A stretch of 64,000 nt of DNA from Omphiscola glabra (GCA_964017045.1 OZ024799.1:35531736-35595735); one strand, 5' to 3'. Shown: positions 25,417-38,480, counted from the stretch's first letter. The notes: generated from the letters alone by a model not told the origin. Made by a program: numbers and translations.

Positions 25417-26211
25417 AGCTTCCTGGATTCATCCTATGACGATTAAAAATACTTTCAGTTGCCTGTTCTGTCAAAATAATAATTTTAATGTCTAGTATCA
25501 TTCCTGGCTCCCGTCAAAGTGTTTTTTATAAAGTTATGAACATATTCATATGACTAATGCAGGGATTATGTCTATCCTATTTCAGTACAAGACAAAAATA
25601 TCCTCCTCGTTAGCTCTCAAAAAACAACGCCATCAATCAGACTTGCAGTGATGAGATCCATTTTTTACGAAACAATCACGAAGATCGAGATGACCACCAC
25701 GTCGTGGTTAAACAAGAGAAAAATGGCAGGAAGACAGAATCTTTACGATCTCGTCACTTCCTGTTTTCGCAACACGTTTTTCAAGGATCAGCAGCTTTAA
25801 ACGTACACTTTTGTTACATCCACTAAAATCAATTGTTCACTTTGTGTGATGTCTTAAAAAGACAACTTGATTCTCCCCTTTACAACTGAAATTGTTGTTA
25901 TGTTCTTGGAAAGCAAACAAATAAATTTGGGGTTTTCTTAGTTTAAAATAATGAAAAGTTCTTCAACAAACGCTATTAAAAAAATTCAATTTGGTGTTTG
26001 TTGTCTCATGCTGTGTTTTAGACTCCTTAGTTTGACGCGAATGTGGATTTATAGCTCTCGGGACATATGAACCGAAAGCATTTGTCATATGACTTCCGCC
26101 TAGTTTCAAGTTAGAAACGGGAATTTCCATTTAAACGAAAACGAAGCGGACATATTTGGTTTTCTGTTTAAGGTTCCCTTTCAAGTATTGGAATAGACCA
26201 AACGTTTTGTA
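25417..26211. other. Intronic sequence, nothing recognised
   Basis: A somewhat richer block at about 25600-25800 has no recognisable coding or repeat identity. Confidence 0.35.
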
Positions 26212-26426
26212 ATCTAACAGTAATGTAGTCCAACAGTTACGTCATTTAACAGTAATGTAGTCCAACAGTTACGTCGTTTAACAGTAATGTAGACCAACAG
26301 TTAAATCGTTGGACAGTAATTTAGTGCAGCAGTAATGTAGTTCAGCAGTATTGTAGAAAAAGAGTAATATAATCCAACACTACTTTGGTACAAGAGTGAT
26401 TTAGTCTAAAAGTAATGTAGTCAAAA
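26212..26426. repeat. Short-period repeat (about 16 bp, imperfect)
   Basis: Repeats of AACAGTAATGTAGTCC and CAACAGTTACGTCGTT, decaying rightward; interrupted at 26427 by a hAT element. Confidence 0.8.
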
Positions 26427-26778
26427 TAGTGACCGACAGAATTTCGGTTTTGGCTTTGTTTTCGGCACCGAAAGTTTCCATTTGATTAATTTCGGCCTGG
26501 TTTCGGTTACGGCCGGAACAGAAAAGTTAACTTTCGGTTTTATTTCATTTTCGGCCGAAAGTGAATGAGACTTTCGGCCATCTGGCCGAAAGTGACTGAT
26601 GTTTTCAGTCATCTACCAGAAGTCAGACTGTCTGTCTCTAGGCAGGCAATCCGATATTCATTACTGCTCGACGTCTTGCTGTCATCGTATGTTCTATGAG
26701 TAATACTCAGTCATTTTTAACTTTCGGCTTAGTTTCCGATTCGGCCAAAAACAGAAAATCGCTTTCAGTCGGTCTCTA
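26427..26778. mobile_element. hAT-type element, 352 bp, non-autonomous
   Basis: Inverted ends TAGTGACCGAC and (reverse complement) TAGAGACCGAC. The 8-bp flanks AGTCAAAA and AGTCAAAG match 7 of 8. The interior has repeated CTTTCGG/CCGAAAG motifs that form extra inverted pairs. No ORF. Confidence 0.82.
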
Positions 26779-26999
26779 AGTCAAAGGAAGGTAGTCGTGC
26801 GCTAAGTTTATAGAAAAGTAAGGTAGGCCTACAGTAATATATTTAAAAGTGAATGTCACATAACTAATAACAACTAATAGTTTGACTTAAGATTAACAGT
26901 GATGACCTTGACTCCAACTCTAGGTTGGGCTGTAGAAAAAAAAGTCTCAAGAAATGTATTTGATAGCCTTCATCTAAGCTACAGCGCCACAAGCATTGT

Positions 27000-27118
27000 A
27001 CTTAACAGCCTTGATCTAAACAATAGTGATACAAGTACTTTATTTATTAATGGCCTTGATCTAAACAATAGTGATACAAGTACTTTATTTATTAATGGCC
27101 TTGATCTAAACAATATCG
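27000..27118. repeat. 45-bp repeat, about 2.5 copies
   Basis: Unit contains AATGGCCTTGATCTAAACAA and TAGTGATACAAGTAC. Confidence 0.9.
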
Positions 27119-27218
27119 CAAGACTTTTAAATTCATAAACAAAATGTTTGTATGAATATCTAAAATTTTGGACACTTGCTCCATTTTTATCTTAATGTTT
27201 AATTATTATTTCTTGTCC

Positions 27219-27800
27219 AGGTGTTGTTCCAGGTCTTGTTCCATGTTTTGTTCCATATCTTATGCCAGGTCTTGTTCCAGGTGATGTTCCGTGCCTTGTT
27301 TCAGGTCTTGTTCCAGGTCTTGTTCCAGGTCTTCTTCCAGGTAATGTTCCAGGTGATGTTCCAGGCGATGTCCCAGGTGATGTACCAGGTGTTGGTCTAG
27401 TGTTCCAGGTTTTTTTCCAGGTGATGTTCCAGGTGATGTTCCAGGTGATGTTCCAGGTCTTGTTCCAGGTCTTGCTCCAGGTGTTGTTCCAGGTGATGTT
27501 CCAGGTCTTGTTCCAGGTGTTGGTCTAGGTGTTGTTTCAGGTGTTGTTCTAGGTCTTGTTCCAGGTCTTGTTTCAGGTGATGTTCCATTTCTTGTTCCAG
27601 GTCTTGTTCCAGGTGATGTTCCATTTCTTTTTCCAGGTCTTGTTTCAGTGTTGTTCCAGGTGATGTTCCATTTCTTTTTCCAGGTCTTGTTTCAGTGTTG
27701 TTCCAGGTGATGTTCCATGTGATGTTCCAGGTCTTGTTCAAGTGCTTGTTCCTGTTCTTGTTCTGTGTCTTGTTCTTGGTCTTATTCTAGGTCTTATTCC
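27219..27800. repeat. 12-bp minisatellite, about 48 copies
   Basis: Unit TTCCAGGTCTTG / TTCCAGGTGATG. Every unit carries CAG|GT on the gene's sense strand, with TTCCAG acceptor-like and CAGGT donor-like overlap. Confidence 0.93.
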
Positions 27801-29059
27801 GGGCTCATTTCAAGGGCGGAAAAAGAAACAGAAAAATAACCGACGGGAAATTATTACGATAAATATCTAAACTTTAAAAAAAATATATTTTATCGTTTTT
27901 TCATTCTTTTCGGTAAAAGCATATTTGTTTAAATTGTTATTTAGTTAAATCTAACTTTTTCTTTTAATCTGGTTGTTCTACTTCATTCATCGACCTAAAT
28001 CTGAATTGAGACTTTACACAGTGGCATAGTAATATTTGTTCATTTAAAAAAAAAAACTTCAGGATAGTAACATAGTTTTTGTCACAGCGAGCTCTTTAAT
28101 CGGAGTTTTACTATTTCACCAACCTTCTCATAAACGTCACAACCCGTCTCAAGGAAGGTCATCAGAGTGCTGACGCCTGGTCCATAGGTTCATCTGCAAA
28201 ACGCAGACAGTCCGCCGACGAAATGAGAAAAATAATTGCTTCCGTGTGATGTCGGTTTAATGTCGGTGATGTCGGTTTGAGTTGGATGTAGACATAAGAG
28301 GTTCAAACCAAGAATGTCATTTTTTCCTCTGTTGTTTGTTCGCTGATGAATGCTTCCTGCCGACACGTTCGTCGTTTTGTTGCGTTACTTTTTCTTTCGT
28401 AGGTTTTCCCGATACTTTGTTTCGCTCATTTCCTTTTTTATAGGCTATTGTGTTTGAGACTCTGATGACGTAAGACCAACACAGGGTCACTTAACGCAGG
28501 TCCTACACATCTAATTAATCTTTTCATCATAAAACTTAACTTCAGAATGGATTTTTAATTGTTAATCTGGAGTCGACGGTACTACTGTCAATTATTCCTG
28601 CAAAAACAATTGACACTCAGTAACACAGCTTTACGGCGGAACAACATTCTATTACAAATGTATATTTTTTTTTAAGCTGTAGCCAGAAATAATGTTACTG
28701 TCAAAGTTGGGAGCCTTTGTTTCAATCAACACTTAAAAATGTAAAAAGTTTGAGCGAAAGCTTTTGACTTTTATATCTTATTTATGAGCACCTCCAAGAA
28801 ACAAGTATTGTCATTAGATTGTACGAATTCATTATGTAAATTTAAGAGATTCTTTTTTAAAAATTTAAACAAATATTATCGTTGAAAAAACTAATAATAT
28901 CTAAGCTGTTTCCAACATTGTATCCTTTATCAAGCATTTTTAGGGCCGAAATTAACAATAGCAACAGAATTGCAGTATACAAAATATAATATCCAAATAT
29001 TTTGTTAGTCCTTCGCACGCTAAGATGACCCTTCATTTTAGACTGAGCTGTATTTTGTT
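27801..29059. other. Intronic sequence with one retroelement-end motif
   Basis: Holds the motif listed at 28337-28420. Otherwise AT-rich with nothing recognised. Confidence 0.4.
28337..28420 (+). repeat. Dispersed repeat end with hammerhead-like core
   Basis: CTGATGA at 28343-28349 is followed by a TGCTTCCTGCC segment and GACACG (GAAACG with one change). Resembles the copy at 32003. Confidence 0.5.
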
Positions 29060-29390
29060 TAAAGTGAAGTTGAGCTGCTCAATTCGACAGCATCACTCTC
29101 TCGTCCTTGCCTGTTTCATGGCAAGACTTGGTCAAGACGACTGGAAATAGACCAGGATGCACTGTGCTATTAATGCGTTCTACGTCGCAAGAGGTTTTGG
29201 AATTTTTCATGTCATACCGCCCGTGGGACTCCATCTCCGGGTTTGATTTCAGAGTTTTTCTTCGCTTAGATGAGTTGCCATCCAAGGTTAAAGCATCCCA
29301 TCCACCCGGGGTCCTGGTGTTGTTGTTGTTTTTTTTTTTTCTAGGCGTTTTCTGGGGATTGAACTAGATCTTACTCCAATCCACTAGCTT
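29060..29390 (+). mobile_element. SINE-like dispersed repeat, copy 1
   Basis: The segment GATGAGTTGCCATCCAAGG ... CCCATCCACCCGGGGT matches 57024-57066. Upstream GGGTTTGATTTC resembles a tRNA-type B box. Confidence 0.6.
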
Positions 29391-29904
29391 AGGATTGCAT
29401 CAGTGCCTCAGTTTAGGCCTCTCGGCCATGCACCACCCGATAAAACGACCTGTCTGTATGGACACTTAGAAGACACGCTATAGGATTGCCTCAGTGCCTC
29501 AGTTTAGGCCTCTCGGCCACGCACCACCCGATAAAACGACCTGTCTGTGTGGACACTTAGAAGACACGCTATAGCATTGCCTCAGTTTAGGCCTCTCGGC
29601 CACGCACCACCCGATAAAACGACCTGTCTGTGTGGACACTTAGAAGACACGCTATAGGATTGCCTCAGTGCCTCAGTTTAGGCCTCTCGGCCACGCACCA
29701 CCCGATAAAACGACCTTTATGTAAAATAGCAGCCGTGGTCTTTCTGATAAAACTTTTAGACATGTCTTACTCTCTAACGGATTTCTCTCGTTCCCTACAC
29801 CGTGCCTGGGAAGAAAGTTTTCGAAAATTGAATCCTTTTGATAACATTTTATCTACTGGAAGCGTGTCCTGAAGTCTGTGTGGACACTTAGAAGACACGC
29901 TATA
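29391..29904. repeat. 91-bp minisatellite, 4 copies plus a unit split by an insertion
   Basis: Units start at 29391, 29482, 29573 (8 bp shorter) and 29656. The fourth unit stops at CGACCT (29716) and resumes with GTCTGTGTGG at 29874, so 157 bp lie inserted without loss of unit sequence. Confidence 0.88.
29717..29873 (+). other. Insertion of unknown origin inside the 91-bp array
   Basis: No inverted ends or clear target duplication. The + strand is open for about 50 codons, including MSYSLTDFSRSLHRAW, with codon texture unlike the repeats. Identity unknown; it could be a fragment of a transposon or of a processed transcript. Confidence 0.45.
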
Positions 29905-30014
29905 GTTTGATCAAGTGTAAGTTAGAATTAAAATGAGTTTTAGAATTTAAACATTTCATCAACAGTGACCATTATTTTTCATGATAAAAGTTGATACCTT
30001 TTTTCTGGACACAT

Positions 30015-30215
30015 TGTAGATGTTGGTATGTTAACAGAACGCTTTTGATTGTTCTGTGTTTATTGGTATGTCAAAAGAACTCTTGTGTTTGTTCTGTATG
30101 TATTTGTATGTTAACAGAACTCTTGCTCTGTATGTATTGCTATGTTAGCACATCCCTCTTGTTCTGTATGTATTGCTATGTTATCAGATCTCTCTTGATA
30201 TGTTTATGCTAACGA
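30015..30215. repeat. About 40-bp imperfect repeat, about 5 copies
   Basis: Repeats of TTGTTCTGTATGTATTGCTA and TGTTAACAGAACTCT. Confidence 0.8.
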
Positions 30216-30604
30216 ACTTGTGTTTCTGTTTGCCCTTCCTTCCTATTTACCATCATTTTTTTACAGTCACGCTCCTACTCATGACATCACAGATATCAAA
30301 GTCACCATAAATTCAACGTATTTGGGACCCTTTCAAAATGCGTTACCGGAATTAAAGTGTCGTTTTTAACACTCCAATTCCTGCCAATAATTTTTCACCC
30401 ATCAGTTTCAATTTATTATTCTATTTACAAACACAATATAATTATAATCATTTGTTCACATCGGTTTGGTTTCATAAACTGAAATGAGTGGACTGAGTAT
30501 ATTTTGGAAGGTTTCATCGATGGCAGATATGATTTCAAACATTTTAATTTAAAACCTCAAAGAACAAATAATTTCTGACGTTAAGTCAACAAAAACACAG
30601 ACCA

Positions 30605-30830
30605 TACGCATATACACACAAACGTGCGCGCACGCACACAAAACCACACACGTACACACACACACGTACACACACACACACGTACACACACACGCACACA
30701 CGTTCACACACACACGTACCCACACACACACGTACACACACACGCACACACACACGCGCACACGTTCACACACACACACGTACCCACACACATGTACCTA
30801 CACACACGTACACACGCACGCACACAAAAC
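30605..30830. repeat. CA-rich microsatellite
   Basis: ACACAC runs with CACGTACACA and CGCACACA interruptions. Open frames are artefacts. Confidence 0.93.
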
Positions 30831-32490
30831 ACTAGAAAATGTCTTGATAAATTCGGGTCGTAATTTTAATGATAATTGCATAATTTTAAAAACATCCTTC
30901 AGAAATGTCTCAGACAATGATCCTGTTCGCTTAGGAGACCAGGACAAATGTCCAGTTAATTTATCTCCATCAAAGATAGGAACATAATTCCTAATGTACG
31001 GTAAAAAAAATGTTTTGTAAGTTGTTAACGGAAATCTGAAATGTGGTCCATTTGTGTTTTAATGTACAGAGGGAAGATCCTGATAATTGCTTGTGATGGT
31101 TCCGGTGGGGCCTCAGTTGCCCGTTAAGCGAAATAGGATCTGGATATTACTTATAATTGGCTGTCGATTATATTTTTTTTTTTCGAAGACCGCGGGAGTA
31201 AAAAGATTTTTAGTGAAAGGAGAATGTTATGAATAGATTTCTACCAGAAAGATTTATTAAATATATTTATGAAAAGGAATATAACATGCGTCGTTTGAAG
31301 AGAAATTTAAAATTGTGACTGTCTCAGCTGGCATGTAGGTGCTATTAAATACATTTTTAAACCCACATTTTCGATAATGTTTTTAATGAATTTTATTAAC
31401 CGAATTGTGAAGTCTTTCTAAAAGCATTAAAAAATACGAACTTAAAATATTATTTATTTTTTATTTATTTCTGTACTCATTGATAGTAGTAAATAAAGTA
31501 TCTCCCATTACTTTATTATTTAAAAGGCCGCGGTGTAAACATAACATTGGCGATGGATGATGCCATAAAGTCTGAAAGAAGTTTTAAATTATTATTTTTT
31601 TACAAAATATTAAGAAGAAAACAATCGGATAAAGAGAATTCTGAGCAGGTCACAGTTTAAAAAGTGTAATTAGGACCAACGGGAAATATGAAACAAAATA
31701 TTTTTATGAAAAAATGAAGCAAAATAAGACAAATAATTTTCAACCCATTTAAGGGTTGAATGGAATGAAACAAGCTGGGGCTAGCAGTTACAGAGAGGAT
31801 TCGAATATAGAAGAAAAATCGCGAAATGCATACAGAAACTATGTGGACTCACTTCTCTTTCCTTTCCCTCTTCCGTATTTAACCTTTCTCCCACTTACTT
31901 TCTGTCACAAATCTTTTGCTGAACTCTTGGACACTACTTCTAAGCTAAGTGCTACATTATAATTTGTTGATACATTATTTTATTTTATTCGTTTTTCTGT
32001 TTGTTTGCTGATGAAGTCTTCCTGCCGCGTTGTTTTGTTGCGTTCCTTTTATCAGGTTTAACCTTACCGTGTTTTACTAATTTACTATTGTGCTAACCTG
32101 ATTGCAGTCTCCCCCATTATTACCCAGAAACTATGTGCACTATGTTGTGGATTGATGGCTTCGTTAAAGGAAGAATTCCGCCCAGATTCTAACAATTATA
32201 ACACAGCGAAAGACACTGTAGGATGTCACAAGTAGCAATTATTCAAATCTCAACAGACATATTGTTCCCCCCGATCCACCCCCCCCCACTCCCCCCGGCC
32301 TCGATGTCATCATCTCTCAGCCAATAAATACTGGGCAACGTCAAACCTCAGGATCTGTTTTTCATCTTTTTTTTATTAATTCCAAAATCCATCGTGTGCA
32401 ACTCCTCCCTCGTATTTTGAAATGTTTCATTGGAACATTCCCTATAGGAATAGAAATATGTTCCTTACATGTATGCCTCAAACCTTTTGA
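30831..32490. other. Intronic AT-rich sequence, one retroelement-end motif
   Basis: No exon recognised. The motif at 32003-32075 is listed separately. Short poly(C) tracts at about 32270-32300. Confidence 0.4.
32003..32075 (+). repeat. Dispersed repeat end with partial hammerhead-like core
   Basis: CTGATGA at 32008-32014 then TCTTCCTGCCG and GTTGTTTTGTTGCG, shared with 28343-28402. The GAAAC box is deleted. Confidence 0.45.
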
Positions 32491-33310
32491 AATAAGCTTC
32501 CAACTTACAGACATAAGCTTCCAACCTACAGACATAAGCTTCCAACCTACAGACATAAGCTTCCAACCTACAGACATAAGCTTCAAACCTACAGACATAA
32601 GCTTCCAAACTGCAGACATAAGCTTCCAACCTACAGACATAAGCTTCCAACCTACAGACATAAGCTTCCAACCTACAGACATAAGGTTCCAACATACAGA
32701 CATAAGCTTGCAACCTACAGACATAAGCTTCCAACCTACAGACATAAGCTTCCAACCTACAGACATAAGCTTCCAACCTACAGACATAAGGTTCCAACCT
32801 ACAGACATAAGGTTCCAACCTACAGACATAAGCTTCCAACCTACAGACATAAGGTTCCAACATACAGACATAAGCTTCCAACCTACAGACATAAGGTTCC
32901 AACCTACAGACATAAGCTTCCAACCTACAGACATAAGGTTCCAACCTACAGACATAAGGTTCCAACCTACAGACATAAGCTTCCAACCTACAGACATAAG
33001 GTTCCAACATACAGACATAAGGTTCCAACCTACAGACATGAGGTTCCAACCTACAGACATAAGGTTCCAAACTAAATGTATAAGCCTCGAACCAACTATG
33101 CTTCCAACTAACCGACACACGCTTCTAACCCACTTATATAAATTTCCAACATACAGACATACGCTTCTAACCTACTTATATAAATTTCCAACATACAGAC
33201 ATATGCTTCTACCCTAAAGACATATGCTTTTACAAACATATGCCTCCAACCCAAAGCCATATTATGTTTCCAACCTGGAGACATAAGCCTCTAACCTACA
33301 TGTATAAACT
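32491..33310. repeat. 21-bp minisatellite, about 28 copies plus decayed tail
   Basis: Unit CATAAGCTTCCAACCTACAG plus A. Many copies carry the HindIII hexamer AAGCTT; others have AAGGTT. A multiple of 3, giving 217- to 273-residue open frames that are artefacts. Decays after 33080. Confidence 0.93.
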
Positions 33311-33324
33311 TCCAACCTAATCTT

Positions 33325-33910
33325 CTGCTGTAGGATTGCTCAATCCACCACATCCCCTGTAGTAAGATTGCTCAATCCGCTTGATCCACTGCAGTAAGAT
33401 TGCTTAATCCACCACATCCCCTGCAGTAAGATTGCTCATTCCGCTTCATCCACTGCAGTAAGATTGCTCAATCCACCACATCCCCTGCAGTAAGATTGCT
33501 CAATCAACTTAATCCACTGCAGTAATATTGCTCAATCCAACACATCCCCTGCAGTAAGATTGCTCAATCCACCTCATCCCCTGCAGTAAGATTGCTCAAT
33601 CCACCTCAACCCCTGAAGTAAGATTGCTCAATCCACCTCATCCCCTGCAGTAAGATTGCTCAATCCACCTCATCCCCTGCATAAAGATTGCTCAATCCAC
33701 CTCATCCCTTGCAGTAAGATTGCTCAATCCACCTCACCCCTTGCAGTAAGATTGCTCAATCCACATCATCCCCTGCATAAAGTTGCTCAATCCACCTCAT
33801 CCCCTGCAGTAAGATTGCTCAATCCACCTCATCCCCTGCATAAATTTGCTCAATCCACCTCATCCCTTGCAGTAAGATTGCTCAATCCACATCATCCCCT
33901 GCATAAAGAT
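33325..33910. repeat. 32-bp minisatellite, about 18 copies
   Basis: Unit contains ATTGCTCAATCCACCTCATC and CCCTGCAGTAAG, with PstI sites in most copies. Confidence 0.93.
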
Positions 33911-34124
33911 GATGTGTGAAGGCTTGCGTTCTTTTCTGAGTCGCATCAGACTTGTTGTCATCCTGATGTATCATTGATTTCATTCCCTGAAATATGTCAC
34001 AAATTTTTTCTTTGTCAGGAAATCGAAAGACCCGTAGATACGTATATTGCGAATTATTGTTCGTTGTAAAGAAATCTATTTACACAGAAATTTGTGTTAT
34101 ATTAAGTAAACCTATTTACGTTCA

Positions 34125-34385
34125 TACTTTTCGTTAAATAAAACTATTTTCTACATACTTTTTGTTACATAAAACTATTTTCTACATACTTTTCGTTACA
34201 TAAAACTATTTTCTACATACTTTTCGTTACATAAAACTATTTTCTACATACTTTTCGTTACATAAAACAATTTTCTACATACTTTTCGTGACATAAAACT
34301 ATTTTCTACATACTTTTCGTGACATAAAACTATTTTCTACATACTTATCGTTACATAAAACTATTTTCTAAATACTTTTCATTTT
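34125..34385. repeat. 31-bp minisatellite, about 8 copies
   Basis: Unit contains CATAAAACTATTTTCTACAT and ACTTTTCGTTA. Confidence 0.93.
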
Positions 34386-35019
34386 AAAGAAGCATATTTG
34401 CAGCCCCCCTCCTCCCCCCACACACACTTCCTGGTATTTACCAATATGTTGTAAGAAAGGAGAGCCAACAAATTTGTCTACTCACTGTTGTTCGTGTGAT
34501 GTCTTGCCCAGACAAAGGGACTTAACTTACAATTAAGGTATGTTGTTTGATTACAAATTCCGCCCCAAGTTATTTTTGGCTGAATGACAACTTTTAGACC
34601 AATTATCCCCCTCCCAGAAAACTACATAAACATTGTGTAGTCGTTATTTAGACTCACAGGGGTAACGCTATTCCTAACCTGTTTATCAAATGAGTTTTCG
34701 TTAAATTTCATGCAACATTTAATTTATCTATGAAACGTACATCATTCTTCTGTAACTGTAATTTATAGTTATTATACCGAACACTGCAATCATAAGAAAA
34801 ATCTCCCACCGAAACTTATTTATCTTGCTTTTGTTAAGTAATTGTTGAAAAAACTAACCCACGTAAATAAAAAAAACTTTGTTGGTATTATTCAGAGACA
34901 GGTGAAGATATCTTGTAAAAACAGTTTCAATCTCCACCATTTCGCCTTACAATCCCCTAAAACGACCCCTTACGCGCCCCTCACATCAAAATCTTATTCA
35001 AAAATAGCATGTGTCGTAT
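34386..35019. other. Intronic sequence, nothing recognised
   Basis: AT-rich; no repeat or exon seen. Confidence 0.35.
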
Positions 35020-35630
35020 ATTAAGTATCCCTATAAAACATGTGACTATATAATGTAGTTTTACAAAACATGTGACTATATAAAGTATTTTTATAAAACA
35101 TGTGACTATATAATGTATTTTTATAAAACATGTGACTATATAATGTATCTCTATAAAACATGTGAATATATAATGTATTTTTATAAGACATGTGACTATA
35201 TAATGTATCTCTATAAAACATGTGACTATATAATGTATTTTTATAAAACATGTGACTATATAATGTATCTCTATAACACATGTGACTATATAATGTATCT
35301 CTATAAAAAATGTGACTATATAATGTATCTCTATAAAACATGGAGCTATATATTGTATCTTTATAAAACATGTAACTATATAATGTATCTCTATAAAACA
35401 TGTGACTATATAAAATATTTTTACAAAACATGTGACTATTTATGTGTTTCTATAAAACGTGTGACTATATAATGTATCTATATAAAACATATAACTATAT
35501 ATTGTATCTTTATAAACATGTAACTATTATTATAATGTATCTTTATAAAACATGTGAATATATAATGTTTTTTTATAAAACATATAACTATATAATTTAT
35601 CTTTATAAGACATGTAACTCTATAATGTAT
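35020..35630. repeat. 30-bp minisatellite, about 20 copies
   Basis: Unit contains AAAACATGTGACTATATAAT and GTATCTCTAT. Open on both strands (MFYRDTLYSH and LYKTCDYIMY repeats), artefactual. Confidence 0.93.
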
Positions 35631-35704
35631 CGCACGTATGAAACAGTCGATGTAATTTTAGGAAGGTAAAGAGGTGGGCAGTCGTAACTGATTAAACATG
35701 TTGT

Positions 35705-36060
35705 ATATTTTAATATAGGAATCAAGCTGTCTATGTTAATAAAGGAATTAGGCTGTCTATGTTAATAAAAGAACCAGGCTGTCAATGTTAATAAAGGAAT
35801 CAGGCTGTCTATGTTAATAAAGGAATCAGGCTGTCAATGTTAATAAAGGAATCAGGCTGTCTATGTTAATAAAGGAATCAGGCTGTCCATGTTAATAAAG
35901 GAAGTATGCTGTCTATGTTAATAAAGGAATCAGGCAGTCTATGTTAATAAAGGAATTTGGCTGTCTATGTTAATAAAGGAATCAGGCTGTCTATGTTAAT
36001 AATGGAATCAGGCTGTCTATGTTAACATAGGAAACATTTTGTCTGTGTTAACATTAGAAA
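35705..36060. repeat. 26-bp minisatellite, about 13 copies
   Basis: Unit AATCAGGCTGTCTATGTTAA plus TAAAGG. Confidence 0.93.
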
Positions 36061-36237
36061 CATTTTTCTATATTTTAACATAGAATTGATTAACCGATTT
36101 CTATGGAGAAATGGAAATATAACTTTCTCTCAACTCGAAAGATGAGTGCGCTGAATCAAAATTTTGAGATGAAAAGGAAATACTGTCTAAGCAAGTATTA
36201 TTGTATCAATAGAACTGGAATCGACACAGTGGAACAA

Positions 36238-37692
36238 ATTTATAGACAGTGATGGACAGGAGTGCCCATGAGAACAAAGTTAAATGCGGTGATGGACTGG
36301 ACAGCCCATGATAACAAAGTTATAAAGCAGTGATGGACTGGACAGCCCATGAGAACAAAGTTATAAAGCAGTGATGGACTGGAGCCCATGAGAACAAGGT
36401 TATAAAGCGGTGATACTGGACAGCCCATGAGAACAAAGTTATAAAGCGGTGATGGAATGGACAGCCCATGAGAACAAAATTAAATGCGGTGATGGACTGG
36501 ACAGCCTATGAGAACAAAGTTATAAAGCAGTGATGGACTGGACAGCCCATGAGAACAAAGTTATAAAGCGGTGATGAACTGGACAGCCCATGAGAACAAA
36601 GTTATAAAGCAGTGATGGACTGGACAGCCCATGAGAACAAAGTTATAAAGCAGTGATGGACTGGACAGCCCATGAGAACAAAGTTATAAAGCGGTGATGG
36701 ACTGGACAGCCCATGAGAACAAAGTTATAAAGCGGTGATGGACTGGACAGCCCATGAGAACAAAGTTATAAAGCGGTGATGGACTGGACAGCCCATGAGA
36801 ACAAAGTTATAAAGCAGTGATGGACTGGAAAGCCCATGAGAACAAAGTTATAAAGCGGTGATGGACTGAACAGCCCATGAGAACAAAGTTATAAAGCGGT
36901 GATGAACTGGACAGCCCATGAGAACAAAGTTATAAAGCAGCGATGGACTGGACAGCCCATGAGAACAAAGTTAAATGCGGTGATGGACTGGACAGCCCAT
37001 GAGAACAAAGTTATAAAGCAGTGATGGACTGGAAAGCCCATGAGAACAAAGTTATAAAGCGGTGATGGACTGAACAGCCCATGAGAACAAAGGTAAATGC
37101 GGTGATGGACTGGACAGCCCATGAGAACAAAGTTATAAAGCAGTGATGGACTGGACAGCCCATGAGAACAAAGTTATAAAGCAGTGATGGACTGGACAGC
37201 CCATGAGAACAAAGTTATAAAGAACTGATGGACTGGACAGCCCATGAGAACAAAGTTATAAAGCGGTGATAGACTGGACAGCCTATGAGAACAAAGTTAT
37301 AAAGCAGTGATGGACTGGACAGCCCATGAGAACAAAGTTATAAAGCAGTGATGAACTGGACAGCCCATGAGAACAAAGTTATAAAGCGGTGATGAACTGG
37401 ACAGCCCATGAGAACAAAGTTATAAAGCGGTGATGGACTGGACAGCCCTTGAGAACAAAGTTATAAAGCGGTGATGAACTGGACAGCCATTGAGAACAAA
37501 GTTATAAAGCGGTGATGTACTGGACAGCCCAGGAGAACAAAGTTATAAAGCAGTGATGGACTGGACAGCCCATGAGAACAAAGTTATAAAGCGGTGATGA
37601 ACTGGACAGCCCATGAGAACAAAGTTATAAAGCGGTGATGGACTGGACAGCCCATGAGAACAAAGTTATAAAGCGGTGATGGACTGGAATGC
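36238..37692. repeat. 41-bp minisatellite, about 35 copies
   Basis: Unit contains GATGGACTGGACAGCCCATG and AGAACAAAGTTATAAAGCGG. Variants (GCAGT/GCGGT, TTAAATGC, GAACTGG) are mixed along the array. The longest array in the window by span. Confidence 0.95.
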
Positions 37693-38480
37693 CCATTCGG
37701 CACGATACCTAAACTTTACATCGAGATTCAACACGCATGGCTTATTGTAAATGTGGCAGCGGCCCAGGCGGCTTTTAAATATCATCGGTCCTTGCGGCCC
37801 ACCGGAAATTTTACCGGTATCTCGGTGGCCCAATCCACCCTTATTTATTGCTGAATCTGCTGCCAATTTCTATAACCGGGCATGGCAGGTTTTTCTAGCG
37901 AGACAAATCTTTATAATAATTATAATAAAATGCGTCCGTTTTTTTTTTTCATTTTTTCCTTTTCATCCCAAATATTATGGAGAAGAACTAAGAGACTAAT
38001 GAACCACAGAGACCGGATTATCACCGGAAAATAGCTAGGATTCGTTGGAGTTTCCGAGGGTGAAAATTGATGATTTAAATTATAGAGAAGCAGTGACCTC
38101 ATGTATTGATTATTATGTCGGCGGAAGCAGCTCACGACCTGGTTTAAGAACCTGTGACGGATGAGAGCTTTTGTGTGTATCAGGGAATCGAATGGAGTCT
38201 GAAATGTGCAGTTTTAAATCACAGTGAATGAAAAAAAAAAGTGCTTACTAATCTCTTAAAACCTGTTCCATGTCCGGCGAAGTAGCTGTATCTGAGGTAG
38301 TTGATTGTCATAACAAGTTAGCAAGATATATTGGGTAAGCTCCATCTTTTCGCTTGGACCGATTCTTAAACAAAGCTAATTTGCTTCTTGGGCAATTCTT
38401 ACTACTTATTTTATTATAACGATTGAAACCACGGACTGTGAACTATCAGCGCGTGCCGTGCCGATTTTTTGGGTTCGGAT
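37693..38480. other. Intronic sequence with a possible transposon end
   Basis: At about 37745-37845 repeated GGCCCA and CCGGTATCTCGGTGGCCC blocks resemble one end of a hAT-like element, but no partner end or target duplication was found. Confidence 0.35.

Noticed and set aside
32362..33217. Proteins of 217 to 273 residues (WNLMSVG, DISFQPT, EPYVCRL repeats)
   Set aside because: All come from the 21-bp array, open because the unit is a multiple of three; both strands are equally open.
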